Source: Argentina anserina
Taxonomy: Eukaryota; Streptophyta; Magnoliopsida; Rosales; Rosaceae
Direction: 5' to 3'
Length of the DNA stretch: 64,000 bases
Assembly (NCBI RefSeq): GCF_933775445.1
Contig: NC_065872.1
Coordinates: 12,276,001 to 12,340,000 of the forward strand
Position 1 is the stretch's first letter. Every line of letters starts with the position of its first letter. Both the position numbers and the translations under genes were made by a program. Positions 23,697-35,093 of the stretch are shown piece by piece. The notes beneath the pieces are model-generated. The model made no database searches. It saw only the letters and a program-made list of their open reading frames with translations, and had not been told where the DNA came from.

Positions 23697-26618
23697 TGTA
23701 AGACCCAAGATTTCTAATCTCGATTACCGACACATTAAGATTAATTAATCGACATTTATGTTAAGTGTCGAAAACGTAGTTTAATACGTCTTTATTAAGT
23801 TACACGTCGTCACGAGCTCGGAAATATCTTCGGAATATTTTTCTGACGCTCGGTTTTGTTTTTACGGATTTCTAAAGTTGCGTTTTAATTTTTTTAAATA
23901 ATTTTCTGTTTTGAGTATTTGTTTTCAGGCCTTTAAGAAAAAGCCCAATTCTTTTTTACCCGAGCCCAAATCCCTTTTCCTTCCTTCTTCCTCGCGTTCT
24001 CTCTCTTTCTCCCTCATTTCTTTCTTTTTTCTTCTCTGCAACTCCACCGAAGACCGACCTCATCTTCTCTTCCTCGCGCCGCCGCCGTCCGGCCGAATCG
24101 GACCGGTGCACCACCACCATCGCCTTTATCTCCTTCTCCTTTTCAATACACATGCCTTTCATGTGGAATTTGATTCATATATTTACCAATTTGAAATCAA
24201 GGCAGAGAGATGCATTCAGTGGATTATCGGCAAACCCTTGACTTCCTACGAGTTCCTGGCCTCATCTTCGGTAAGACTAAGCTTCTATCTTATTTCCCAA
24301 TACGTTTCCCCTTTCAATTTCGTCGATTTGAAGCTAATCCCCTTTCTCCTTTACTGGTTATTCACTGCCGCCATGCTCCACCATCGAGCTTCCTCCTTCT
24401 CGGCGAAACCAAGACTCTCCGATGACAGCTTAGTTCTAATTCGGTAAGACCAGTTCTTCCTTTCCACTCCCAGTTTGTATTTTCTTTCAATTCTTGGCTT
24501 TTCTTTCGATTAGAGCCTAATCCCAATTTTTCTTACCTCTGTCTTGGATTTGCCGAGTTTGCATTTTCTTTCAATTCTTGGCTTTTCTTTCGATTAGAGC
24601 CTAATCCCAATTTTTCTTACCTCTGTCTTGCATCTGCCGAGGTCTATTACCTCTTTCTCTTCTTTTCTGGGTTAGTTTGTTGACTTGGGACGATCCCTGA
24701 AGCCGTAGCTACAAAGAGTGGTGGAGCAGCAGCTCAGTTTGGGATCGGAAAAGAAGCAGTAGCCTCGACTTATGTTTTTCAATTCGTGGAGGTAGTAAAT
24801 CCAATCCATAGCTTCTTTGTTTGGAAACGAATGCTTACATTGTTGTTGGTGGTATAGTATGTCGACGTATGTCGAATTGAGAGTGTTCGAATATGATTTT
24901 TGCAGCCGGAAACGTGATCGGAGACAATGGGGTGAATTCTCCTGTTTTTACCGTTTTACAGTTTACCTTTTTACTGTTTTACTATACTGTGAATTGACCA
25001 AAATGCCCCTTGCAAAAAGGTACTATTTTACTATTTACTTTTACTATTTTACGATTTTATCCTATGTTACCTTTTACCATTTACTAAATGATTTTGACAG
25101 TTTTACCTTTATCTACGGTAACTTAGTGAAAACCCCGATTTTAAGTAAAAATGCGACAAATAAATGTAACATTTAGTTACGACTAATCTTAGTTCTGATT
25201 CTCACCCGGTTCAAGAATCGATAATTATTTGACTTAGAAATGTGTCGGTATAATAAATAAGTCCTCGATATGATTTTGAGTAACTTTTATATCCATAGAG
25301 TATGCTTAGTATCGATCGACTATTGAAATTGGATTGTTTTCGGAATTTCTGAGAATTGGTCAATATGGTCAATTCCTGGTCAAACCAAGAAAGACTTGGT
25401 CAACTGAAAGTCAAATGTTGACTTTCCTGGTCAAATTAGGAAATGATTGAGTCAACTTATTTTCGATATTCGACTTTGATGTTGACTCTTTTATACATCA
25501 TGAACTCAAAATTGATTTATGAGGATCTTTCGGAGACTTGGAGCCGTAACAGGAGCTATACATTGAATTTTGATATCGGTTGGGATTCTGTACGTCATTC
25601 CAGGTAGGGGAGCTAATCCTCCTATGTTGATTTTGGGCCAATATTATTTCATAGTCTAGTTCTCGGTTGAATGATTTATGATGCATTAAATGTTGTGAAA
25701 ACCCGAGACTAGGCACAATTTTGAGATAGGGTAAGTAGTGAATCCTCGTGTGTGTTGACCTGAGTGTGACGGGAGCCTAGCATTCTAGGTAATCCCACAG
25801 TGTCGATGACCGTGAACCTCCGGAGGGGCAATTCCCTAATTATTATTGGATCTACATTGTATTCTATAATATTGAGGGCATTCCGTTTAAATGGACACTC
25901 TCGCTACTCTGTTATAATAACAGACGTGTAGTTGGCCTCGACTTTTTAGTTGCTAGGATCGGTCGAGCATTGCTTGAAGTTGAATTTGCCTTACCCTACC
26001 TTTGGAGCTCCACAAATTACTTTAGCATGATTGTATCTCAAACTTGCATTATATTTCGAATATGATTTTCTCTGACCAAAAACCTACCCTCAATGTTTTA
26101 TAAAACTTATCCTTACCTGAGTTTTGTTTTCAAACCTCATGGGCGGGCTGGCCCCTACTGGGCAAGTGAGGACGACGCTCACCCCTACTTTAGTTCCTTT
26201 GCAGGTTTGATTGTTATTTCCTGAGCTAGGAGCCTCGTTTGAGAGTTAGTGTTCATGTTCATCCTGATTGCATCTCATCCCTATGTTTATTAACACTGTT
26301 TTTGAGTAAAGTTTCCCGAGGTTGATTCCTTGTTTGTAGCCACCTTCATTTTGTATTAAAAACTGGGTTGTCAACTTGTTTATTTGGGCAGGTGGCATTA
26401 ACGCTACCTTCCGCATTCTTATTCTATAAATTTATTTATTTTCGCGGAAATGTAAAGTAGTATCATTCGTTATTTCGTGAACATGTTTGTCTTGTTGAAA
26501 AAATTTATTCACTTGTTCACGTTAGTGTGTGTCTGAGTGAAACCAAATCGCTCTGTTTGCTTGCTAATCTCTTTTTAAATCCCAATATACTGTCATGTTC
26601 CAATTCCGGGATGTGATA
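23697..26618 (+). mobile_element. Solo LTR of a Tekay/Del-like Gypsy element (2922 bp)
   Basis: It interrupts the Gypsy internal region cleanly: copy 1 (19065-19100) shows the uninterrupted sequence. The flanks are a perfect 5-bp duplication GTAAG (23692-23696, 26619-26623). The LTR starts TGTAAGACCCAAG and ends CCGGGATGTGATA, where the canonical CA has become TA. The long AT-rich LTR with GCAGGTGGCATTAACGC near its end resembles chromoviral Tekay/Del LTRs (family assignment by recall). The 178-codon frame at 23911-24447 is Ser/Leu-rich LTR sequence, not a gene. Confidence 0.8.
24479..24640. repeat. 84-bp tandem duplication inside the solo LTR
   Basis: Two nearly identical copies in a row, starting ATTTTCTTTCAATTCTTGG at 24479 and 24563, with the second about 78 bp long. 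Confidence 0.85.
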
Positions 26619-26623
26619 GTAAG

Positions 26624-28028
26624 AATGTAATTCACAAGCATAGAATAAGATCACATATCAACACATATACAATTCAACCATAAGAGTGGAGCGATTAGAA
26701 AATTCAAACTCCCGTAGACGACTCCTCCACAGATACGGTTAAAATGGGTTGCCTCCCATGCAACGCTTGAGTTTTATAGTCTCTCAGCCTAGACTCTCTC
26801 ATGTTCATTCTCCTTTAGGCGCATCTCTCACAATTGTCTCCTCATACGTGTGCTCCTCAAATGGCTCATAGTAGGGCGTAAGTTGATGTTCTTTCACCTT
26901 GAATGCCTTCTCTGTTGTATTACTTTGAATCTCAACTGCACCATAAGCAAACACGTTAGTAACAACAAATAGACCAACCCAACGCGAACGAAGTTTTCCT
27001 AGAAACAACATAAGCCTCGAATGGAATACAAAACTTTCTATCCTACTTGGAACTTCTTTCCTCTAATCATTTTTTTTATTTTTTTATTTTTATATTTTCT
27101 TTTATTTTTCTTTTTTTTATTGTTACGAAATCGACAAGTGTAAAGTATTACTAAGTCTAATTGATTTTATTCACACACAATCCTAACATTTAAGGTACGT
27201 GGAGCAGATGAGCTAATTGTGTAATAGACTGAAACAACCCCAAGTAGGAGTCTTGCTTTATCTGATATACGTTAAAAGTTATAATATAATTTTCTTTTGA
27301 AACTGTATACATCTATTTATACAAAGTTATTTTCTAAGTTATAAAACGAGGTGAACGTGCGGCTTAAGTATGTCGTCTAAACACAAACTCATTCATTTGT
27401 TTCAAAGGCTGGATAGCTAGATACAAAGATAGGCACAAGGCATGACTCATTTGTTGGACACCACGGGGGCCACATTCTCGAAATGATGTTTTCCCAATCG
27501 ACTCCATCACTGAGATGTATGTCAGTATATGGGTCTCTGAGATCCAATTTTGTAATCTTTGAACCAGGGTAATGAAAATAGCATACCCCTTACTCGGCTC
27601 GGAATAACTTTATGTGTTAGACTGTCTCCAAAGTGTTAATAAAATCCGTCATCAACCCCAAGTGACATTAACAAGGTACAAATAGATGGTTAAGGCTAAT
27701 ATTAACAAAATGGACTTTACTTATTTTTTTCACTTTTATAAAATTTATTTTTACAAAGAAAAAAAAATCACGTTACAAAAAAAAATAAAGTAAATTTTTT
27801 TTTTACAATTTTCATGTATTGCTACATTTTTACACTTTACAAAAAAACAAAAACAAAGTAAAAACAAAATTTACAGAGATTTACTCTTTTTTTTCTTTTT
27901 CTAAAGATGTAAAAATAATACTTGTAAATTTTTTTAACAGAATATTATTGTTCACCGTATTGTTCATATGAATTTATTTTTACAAATATACAAAATAGTA
28001 CAAAATTAATACTTCAAAGAATTGAGAG
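26624..28028 (-). mobile_element. Gypsy internal region copy 2 with integrase tail
   Basis: This continues the region interrupted at 23696. The frame at 27011-26805 (MLFLGKLRSRWVGLF, GAVEIQS, KVKEHQLTPYY, ending EETIVRDAPKGE) is the same integrase C-terminal fragment as at 19525-19337; its upstream codons are broken near 27012-27065. The remainder up to the PBS is AT-rich leader. No other pol domain is present, so the whole element is non-autonomous. Confidence 0.75.
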
Positions 28029-28046
28029 TTCCCCGGCATCGGCGTC
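28029..28046 (-). other. Gypsy primer binding site, copy 2
   Basis: Minus strand TGACGCCGATGCCGGGGAA, slightly closer to the Athila/Tat consensus than copy 1, directly inside LTR B. Confidence 0.65.
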
Positions 28047-29457
28047 AAAATAATAGGTCGTTAATTAAAACGTCTATAATAAACCCTGTAAAATATCATC
28101 GTTAATATATAATAAGTAGAGTATAAATCAAACAAGATTACATTTAAGCATCAAATCTTTGTTTGAGACATGTTAAATGTATGGCGTCACCCACCATGGT
28201 TTCACATCCAAATTTCCAGAATTTTTACCATTTTTAATCAACACAAACCGAACCTACTTAGGGCATGATTCGATTTGTGTCAATATGGTTAATGAATCTA
28301 GCACTCAAACACAATTTTATGGATTTCATCCAAGCACTAAATTCATATGCACATATCTGAAATTTATCTAAAAGTATGAGAAAGATGATTAGAACACAAC
28401 AATAGAAATACAAACTCAAAAATCCAATAAAACAATCTGAAAATTCCGAATCTAAATACAAAACAATAATCTCACACAAACATCATACTACAATCTTCAT
28501 AGACAAAGTATTGTAGAAAATCAAAAACAAACAAACTCATGGAGATGAGTTGCGAGAATCACACGTTGTAGGAACCTTGGAGTTGTGTCTTCATTGGTGA
28601 TTTCGGTTGAGATGAAATTTGTATAGGGGGGAGAACGACTTGCTATTTTTGGTGAACAATGTTTGAGGTAGTATTTTGCTAGAGTATTGGTTCTTCAATG
28701 CAAAGAAGAAGTCATCTTATTTGAGAGGTGAAGCCATGTATATATAGAGGAAAGAGGGAGGGTAGGCTTGCACGGTTTAAACTTTGATGTTGCCTCTTTC
28801 TTCCTACTATAATGTCATGTTTTAATCCCTTAAACTCATGTCATGTTTTATTCCCTAAACCATGTCATGTTTTATTACTTTAATGATCATCTTCTAGCTT
28901 TTAGGTTGGATATGCATGGCTTCATCTCTCTTCTTTTCACTTAATTAATCTTCACATTTATTTCTTCATTCTTCTTTTCTTCTTCACACGGCAATGACTT
29001 CATCTCTTAATTCTCTCCACTTTTTTATCTCTTCTATTTAATTGTTTCATGATTTGTTGATGATAGGACTCCATGTGCATGGTTTGTCTTTGTTTTCCTC
29101 TAGTATTATCTCTTAAATCCAATCTGAAAATAAGAAAATAAAATCATAAGTAAGAGATAATTAGTTTCGAAACCTAACAAGGATTCCTAGTGCAAGGACT
29201 CTCAAAATATCGCCAATGCGACCAAAACGTAGAAAGATGAAGACTCCTAATCCAATTAGGTTTCCTAGTCCCACAAGGATTCCTACTCAAACTAGGACTC
29301 TAGACCAATTCTGCATTTTTAACTCATGTAAGTACAAAAATGCATCCAATACCGCCTAAAACTCTTACTACGACTCAATAGTACAACAATAAGGACTAAG
29401 AAAAGTACATATGGAGGTAAAAACATATTAAGAACGTCGTACAAAGTGCTCCTATCA
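28047..29457 (-). mobile_element. Gypsy LTR B (5' LTR, about 1.4 kb)
   Basis: Homologous to LTR A apart from a deletion of about 345 bp near 28118. On the minus strand it starts TGATAGGAGCACTTTG. Outside it, at 29458, sequence switches to Copia gag, marking the element's outer boundary. Confidence 0.75.
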
Positions 29458-29830
29458 CCAAGTCATGTTGCGACGAGGCCTTCTGTTTCCTCCAATTTGA
29501 TATGGTGCAGATCGATCCCTTGATTTCTCTTTACGACTTTTTTCCCTTACTTTCCTGATTAGTTTCCGGAACACTTTTCGTCTATGCGAGTCTTAGATTG
29601 TTGTTGTTGAGAATGATCTCATGATGACGTTCCTTTATCTTAAGAAGGTTCATCAAATCTGCAAAACTCTCGATTCTTTTGGCCTCATAATCAAGGTGAT
29701 ATTGGTGAGCTATTTTCACTTGCAGATTCTGAGAAAGTCTCTAGGGTCTTCTCGATCATGTCATCGTCAGTTTTCTCCTTGCCGCATACATTTAAGCTTT
29801 CTCAGTTTTGCACATAAAGCTTTGCTCATC
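29458..29830 (-). pseudogene. Copia gag fragment, probably the displaced half of Copia-2
   Basis: Minus-strand translation, with frame changes, gives an EKTLETF segment, then ESFADLMNLLKIKERHHEIILNNNN and an Arg-rich tail, matching the gag of Copia-3 (RSFADLMALLAKKERHYEILLNNNN). It lacks the zinc knuckle, which is what begins at 18473 on the other side of the Gypsy block. The simplest reading is one gag split by the Gypsy insertion. Confidence 0.65.
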
Positions 29831-30800
29831 TTATTCAAAGAGAGGGTGAAAGAAATCAAATATGTATTCTTTACTGCAAACAAAGAACCCAGAATGAGCT
29901 AGAATGGGTGGTTGGGTGTCCAGAGGATATTTGGGCTAGGTTGAAGCGGCGCGTGAGCTGTTTTCCGACGGTCAGAGGACGACGGGGAGGTCATGGTTGA
30001 CTCGTCGGAAGTCGGTGAATGTCCTGGTGGTGGAGGTGAAGCATAGTGATACTTGTTTACCAGTGGTGAAGGAGGAGAGAGAAGCCTAGATCTTCTTTCT
30101 CTTTCTTCAAATCTCTGCCAAATTTGAAAACCCAGTAGCGTATATTCCTTGATTTGGTTTTGTTGCGTAGGTTAAAATAGAAACATATATCTTGTTTCTT
30201 TCTCTTCAAATATCTGCAAATTGAAGAACCCAGAAGATGCTGGAGATAGTGGGCAACCGGAGAAGAAAGATTTTTTAAAAATAGGATTGCTCGCGGAGAG
30301 ATATGAGGGCCTTTCCATGAGGGCCTTCCTTTTAGCGCCAAATGTTACGTTGGGATTCTGGCGGGGGAATTCTGACGAACCGAGAAAGCACTCTGTCACC
30401 TGCAAAACCATGAGCACACGACATCATGAGGTGAAGACCAGGTTGGCCGGCTTTCAACGCTCCGATGCTTAAGTCAATTACAAAGATGAACATGTAGAGT
30501 TAGGTAGGAGAAGAGGTGGGGTGTAAGTTTACCTTGTTGTGGAGAGGAGAGAGATATTCATATAGCCAAATATGGTATGACCACTGAAATTACCGAACTG
30601 GCCTTGTGGGGCTAATAATGCATATAATGGGCATTTGAGCCAATTGGACCCAAAATGGTGATTTAGGGCTACTGTGATTGTGCATTAGGTGAGTAATGAC
30701 GATGCTAACCCTCGTAATGAGGCTGGTGTTAACAAGAGGAAAGTGAGGTTAGTTCCTTAAGGCTTGTTGCGTTAATTAATACCGATTTGTAAATTTGTGT
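29831..30800. repeat. Unclassified dispersed-repeat sequence
   Basis: No credible protein. The stretch 30325-30475 (GCGCCAAATGTTACGTTGG, then CTCCGATGCTTAAGTCA) resembles a non-coding motif I associate with large plant LTR elements lacking genes. Two related CT-rich pieces (about 30085-30130 and 30195-30240) form an imperfect direct repeat. Short overlapping frames on both strands (30057-30472) are not convincing. Confidence 0.35.
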
Positions 30801-30845
30801 ATTGTTTCAGTATATGATTATTATTCTCATATATTAGACTATAAG

Positions 30846-30962
30846 CTAAGTAGCACAGATATGGACACGAGTGTTCGTATTGGACACGATTCGATACGTC
30901 GACACGGCAACTTAAAATGTGTTTGGACACGGACACATGGTGAACACGCTAATTAAATATTA

Positions 30963-30994
<32 letters not shown>

Positions 30995-31785
30995 CCTATT
31001 AGAACAATTATTGAAAGATACTTATATCTTTAATTAATACATATATATATATATATATATATTCTTGAGCATATATTGCTATATATATGTAATAGGGCCG
31101 TGTGAGGGACATATGGGTAGGCAGATGTTGGATTAGCTTTTGGCATTTAGTCAAATTAAATGGCCAATATTAAGTCACCATGATTAAACCCCAATTTCAC
31201 TTTCCTATTTCTTCTCGTTTCAGTTCTCATCCAATTTGAATCTCTTCCAAATCTATACAAATCAAGCGTGGTTTCTTCTTGCAGGGAGTAATTCATGAGG
31301 CTATCCATCGATTTGTACCAATTCTAACTTACCCAGAATCCTCAATCTTTCTAGTACCTGGATTCCCAATCTTCCCTGACTTATAACCTAGCTATTGAAC
31401 TCCTATATCCCATAAGTCCTTGACCGAACTTATTCCAACTAAAATATATGTATAATTATTCCATCAAGATGGGGAGTAAGGTAAAAGTGGGTGGGTTGGG
31501 TATGAATTTCTTCAACCCCCTTTCTTTGTTTCATTTCCTATGCGTTCGATTGGGTATGAAGGAACATCGGCATGGCGATCTGAAGAGAGAGAGGAGAACC
31601 CAGCGTAGGAGTTGGAGGAGATCGCGTGTACTTGGCATGTCCATTTAGGACACTGGCATGTCTAAGCTATGTCCAATCAAAAATTCGCGTATCCATGCGT
31701 ATTGCTGCGTGTCCAAGTGTGTCTGTGTCTGTATATGTGTCAGACACGCGATACGTGACTAGCATGCCGTGTCCGTACTACATAG
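30846..31785. mobile_element. hAT-like MITE (940 bp) with 8-bp duplication
   Basis: Ends CTAAGTAGCACAGATATGG and, inverted, CTATGTAGTACGGACACGG, rich in GGACACG motifs. The flanks are a perfect 8-bp duplication ACTATAAG (30838-30845, 31786-31793). The host sequence is duplicated nearby: 31895-31975 carries the same flanks joined without the element (CCTATAAGTCAATG). The inside holds two TA microsatellites (about 30967-30993 and 31038-31063) and no transposase. Confidence 0.8.
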
Positions 31786-31996
31786 ACTATAAGGCAATGT
31801 TTAACCTAAATGGTCATTAGTATTCAAAATTGGGAAATCATTTCAATTCGGTCTCAAAGAGAACAGTAACTTAATACATAATATGGAAATTTGTATGGGT
31901 TATTGTTTCAGGGTATGGTCATTAGGCTCACATATTAACCTATAAGTCAATGTTTAACATAAATAGTTGTTTGATTTACCTTGTGAATGGTTATAG

Positions 31997-33221
31997 CTAA
32001 GATTCAAAATATCGGTATCGGCAGATATATCTTCTTTATTTTTGAAAAAGGGATATTATTAGATAAAATATATTGTTCTTGTTTTGAAATTATTTATTTA
32101 TATATTCTTGAATTACATACAAACAGATAAAATTATTAATTTTATCTAGTACCAGAAAGAGGTTATATGTGCTTGAAAAGACACACATTAGTCAAAAAAA
32201 CTACAATACTATGCCCAAAACATACGAGTCATATAGTACGAATCGTAATGGTTAACATGATAGTCATATATCTCTTTCGAGCTGTCGACAGTTTCTCCGA
32301 GAATGAGATAATAATGATGAATCCAACTTGATGATTGATCATATACTTTTCCAAACTGACCATAATCATAAATAGGATAACCAGATTGATAGTTGACTTC
32401 ATGTGATTCGTTTGACATCCCACTGTGCTCTGTGCCTAAATTGATAGAATCAAAACTAAAGACAACTAAAACAACATCAGATAGAATACTTTGATCATCA
32501 ATGGCTCCTCTTGTCCTCTTATGCTCCGATATATCCGATATATTCCTTTAAAAAAATGATATATCTACCGATACCGGTATTTTAAAACTTGATCTTAAGA
32601 GTTAAGACTTAAAACTTCACTACTCATCCGAATATCTTTTACGAAAAATTAAAAATTAGCCCATTGAGGGACTACTCTTCTAGTCTTCTTTGTTATATCC
32701 CTTGTTAAGACAACTAAAGTAACTTCAAATGGAATATTTTGATCATCAATGGCTCATTTTGTCCTCTTGTCCTCCGATATATCTTATATCTCTATTTTAA
32801 AAAAATGATATATCTGCCGATACCGATATTTTGAACATTTTCTTAAGAGTTAAGACTTAAACGTTCACTTCTCATCCAAATATCTTTTACGAAAAATTAA
32901 AAATTAGCTGATTGAGGGACTACTATTCTAGTCTTCTTTTTTATATCTCTCGAGGCGATTAATTAATTAAAAACTCATCTCCAAGAATGCGAGACATCCT
33001 CAAGTTGAAACAATTTTTTTAAGTGAAAATTTTTAGATATTTCTCCAAAATATCAAAGATATATCAGATGTATCGTAAATATCGGAGATATTTTATGTTA
33101 TTGGAGAAATATCGCAGAAACGAGAGAAAATAAAATATTTAGCCCTAAGATATATCATTTTTATGAAAAAGTGATATATCGGATAATATATCGGAAATAC
33201 CGGAAATATTTCGAAACTTGG
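31997..33221. mobile_element. TIR element, copy 1 (about 1.2 kb)
   Basis: Left end CTAAGATTCAAAATATCGG and inverted right end CCAAGTTTCGAAATATTTCCGG are imperfect inverted repeats rich in GATATATC motifs. Flanks TTATAG and TTATAA may be a 6-bp duplication. A related block occurs twice in tandem inside (about 32500-32650 and 32735-32890). The same element lies inverted at 34175-35093. No transposase frame is seen. Confidence 0.7.
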
Positions 33222-33285
33222 TTATAATTAATGTTAGTCAGCTTTAGTTGTTGTGTTGTTAGTGGTCCTTTTATGTTGTTTGTAG

Positions 33286-33789
33286 GTATCACTGGACGCC
33301 TCTCTGTGCGGGAGAGGTCAAAGTGAATTTCCATGGAGCTTTCGGCAAGGCTAGTGGAATTAGGATGGGAGCAGCTTCAGTTTTGCTTCGCAATTGTGAT
33401 GGAGATCTGCTTGATGGGGTGTCTGTGAAATTCTACACAAGTTGTCCACTCGATGCAGAAGTCAAGGCCACCCTTGTGGCTGTGGAGATTGCTCTGGGCT
33501 ATCGTCGTTATTCTGAGAAACCGATAGTTTTTGAAGGTGGTAGTGGTTTAGTTTTGGACTTTGTCATGGGACGCTGCTGCATTAACGAAAGTGAAGTGTG
33601 TATGGTAATCTTCTGCGGATAAGGGACTCTTATCGCATTATTCTGCCTAGCGGATCCTGGGTTATGAGGCTGAACTTCTCTACTAGGGCCATGGTTCATG
33701 CTCTAATCAAGGAAGAACCTACTGATATTGTTAGCTTGCTAAGGAATTTGCTCTTGGATGATATTTTACCCTTGTGTCCACTGATCTGA
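33286..33789 (+). pseudogene. RNase H-like (RVT_3-type) domain exon, decayed
   Basis: After an acceptor-like TTTGTAG the frame runs WTP..., VKVNFHGAFGKASGIRMGA, a DAEVKATLVAVE segment and VFEGGSGLVLD, then changes frame near 33610 to LLRIRDSYRIILPSG and EEPTDIVSLLRNL. This is the plant RNase H-like domain found alone or at the end of LINE polyproteins. Two catalytic acidic positions are lost (HGA for DGA, EGGS for EGDS) while the Glu in DAEVKA remains. It lies between two inverted copies of a TIR element and is probably a captured or LINE-derived fragment. Confidence 0.75.
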
Positions 33790-34174
33790 GACCAATGATG
33801 GGTTTTGTGATGTGAATTTGTACCTTCTGTTCCTTTTGTGTTGGATACGTGATGGATTTGTATGTTGTGTTGGTTTGATTATCGTCATGAACCAATTTGA
33901 TCATGAAAAATATGATCTTGAATCGTATGCTAAAATGTATTTCATGATTCATGGTATGCTAAAATGTATTTCTTACTTGTATTTTGGGTTCCTTTTGGGG
34001 TTGACTAGTATACTTTGGTTCGGATGTTACATTACAAACCTAGTTCTTGGGTATTATGTGTTTTTAGTTTTGACCATCTCAGTTCAATCATTTGAACTGC
34101 CTGCCATTTGGTTGCTCTGTCTTGTTAAATTCCTGTTAGTTAGATGGGATTTCATAAATAGACAGTAGTATAGA

Positions 34175-35093
34175 ACAAGGTTCAAAATCTCCCTGATATT
34201 CTGATACATCCTTCAATATTTTCATTTTAAAAAAAAACGATACATTTTAGGAGTAAATATCTTATTTTTTCTCGTATCTGCGATATTTATCTGCTAACAT
34301 AAAAATATCTCTGATATTTACCATATATCTGATATATCTTCGATATTTTGAAGAAAATATCTGAAAATTTTCACTAATTTTTTTTATCTCAACTTAAGGA
34401 TGTCTCGGACTCTCGGAGATGAGTTTTTGATTAATTAATCATCTCAGCCTCGAGGGATATAAAAAAAAGAAGACTATAAGAGTAGTTCCTGAATCGGTTA
34501 ATTTTTTATTTTTCGTAGAAGATATCCGGATGAGGAATGAAGGTTTAAGTCTTAACTCTTAAGAGTCAAGCGATATCAGTGACGAGTGCTCTTCTTGACC
34601 TTAAAAGAATCCAAAATAAAAAGTCACATAGTAGTTTCATGAGAGCCATAAGAGGATATTCAGAATTCCATGAAGTCAACTATCAATTTGGTTATTCTAT
34701 TTACGATTATGGTCAGTTTGGAGAAATATATGATTAATCATCTAGTTGGATTTATCCTTATTATCTCATTATCGGAGAAACTATCGGCAACTCGAAAGAG
34801 ATATATCACTATCATGTTAACCATTACAATTCGTACTATATGACTCGTATGTCTTGGATAAAGTATTGTAGTTTTGTTGACCAACGTGCGGCTTTTCAAA
34901 ATCCTAGAGCCTCTTTCTAGTACTAGATAAAGTATATAAATTTATATGTTTGTATATAATTTAATAATAAATAAATCATTTCGGAAAATGAACGATATTT
35001 TTTTTTCAATATTCTCGATATATCTCTGATATCTCTTTTTTTTTCAAAAAAAAAACTATATATCTATTGATACCGATATTTTAAGCCTTTGTA
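34175..35093. mobile_element. TIR element, copy 2, inverted (about 0.92 kb)
   Basis: The reverse complement matches copy 1 from its ends (AAGGCTTAAAATATCGG) through distinctive inner blocks such as CATACGAGTCATATAGTACG and GAGTTAAGACTTAAA. It lacks about 300 bp relative to copy 1. The two copies face each other across 0.95 kb. Confidence 0.75.

Noticed and set aside
23911..24447. 178-codon plus-strand frame
   Set aside because: Lies inside a solo LTR, is Ser/Leu/Pro-rich, and spans the CT-rich part of the LTR; no domain.
33812..34168. 118-codon hydrophobic plus-strand frame
   Set aside because: T-rich sequence giving Leu/Phe/Tyr-rich translation; follows the RNase H pseudogene and has no domain.
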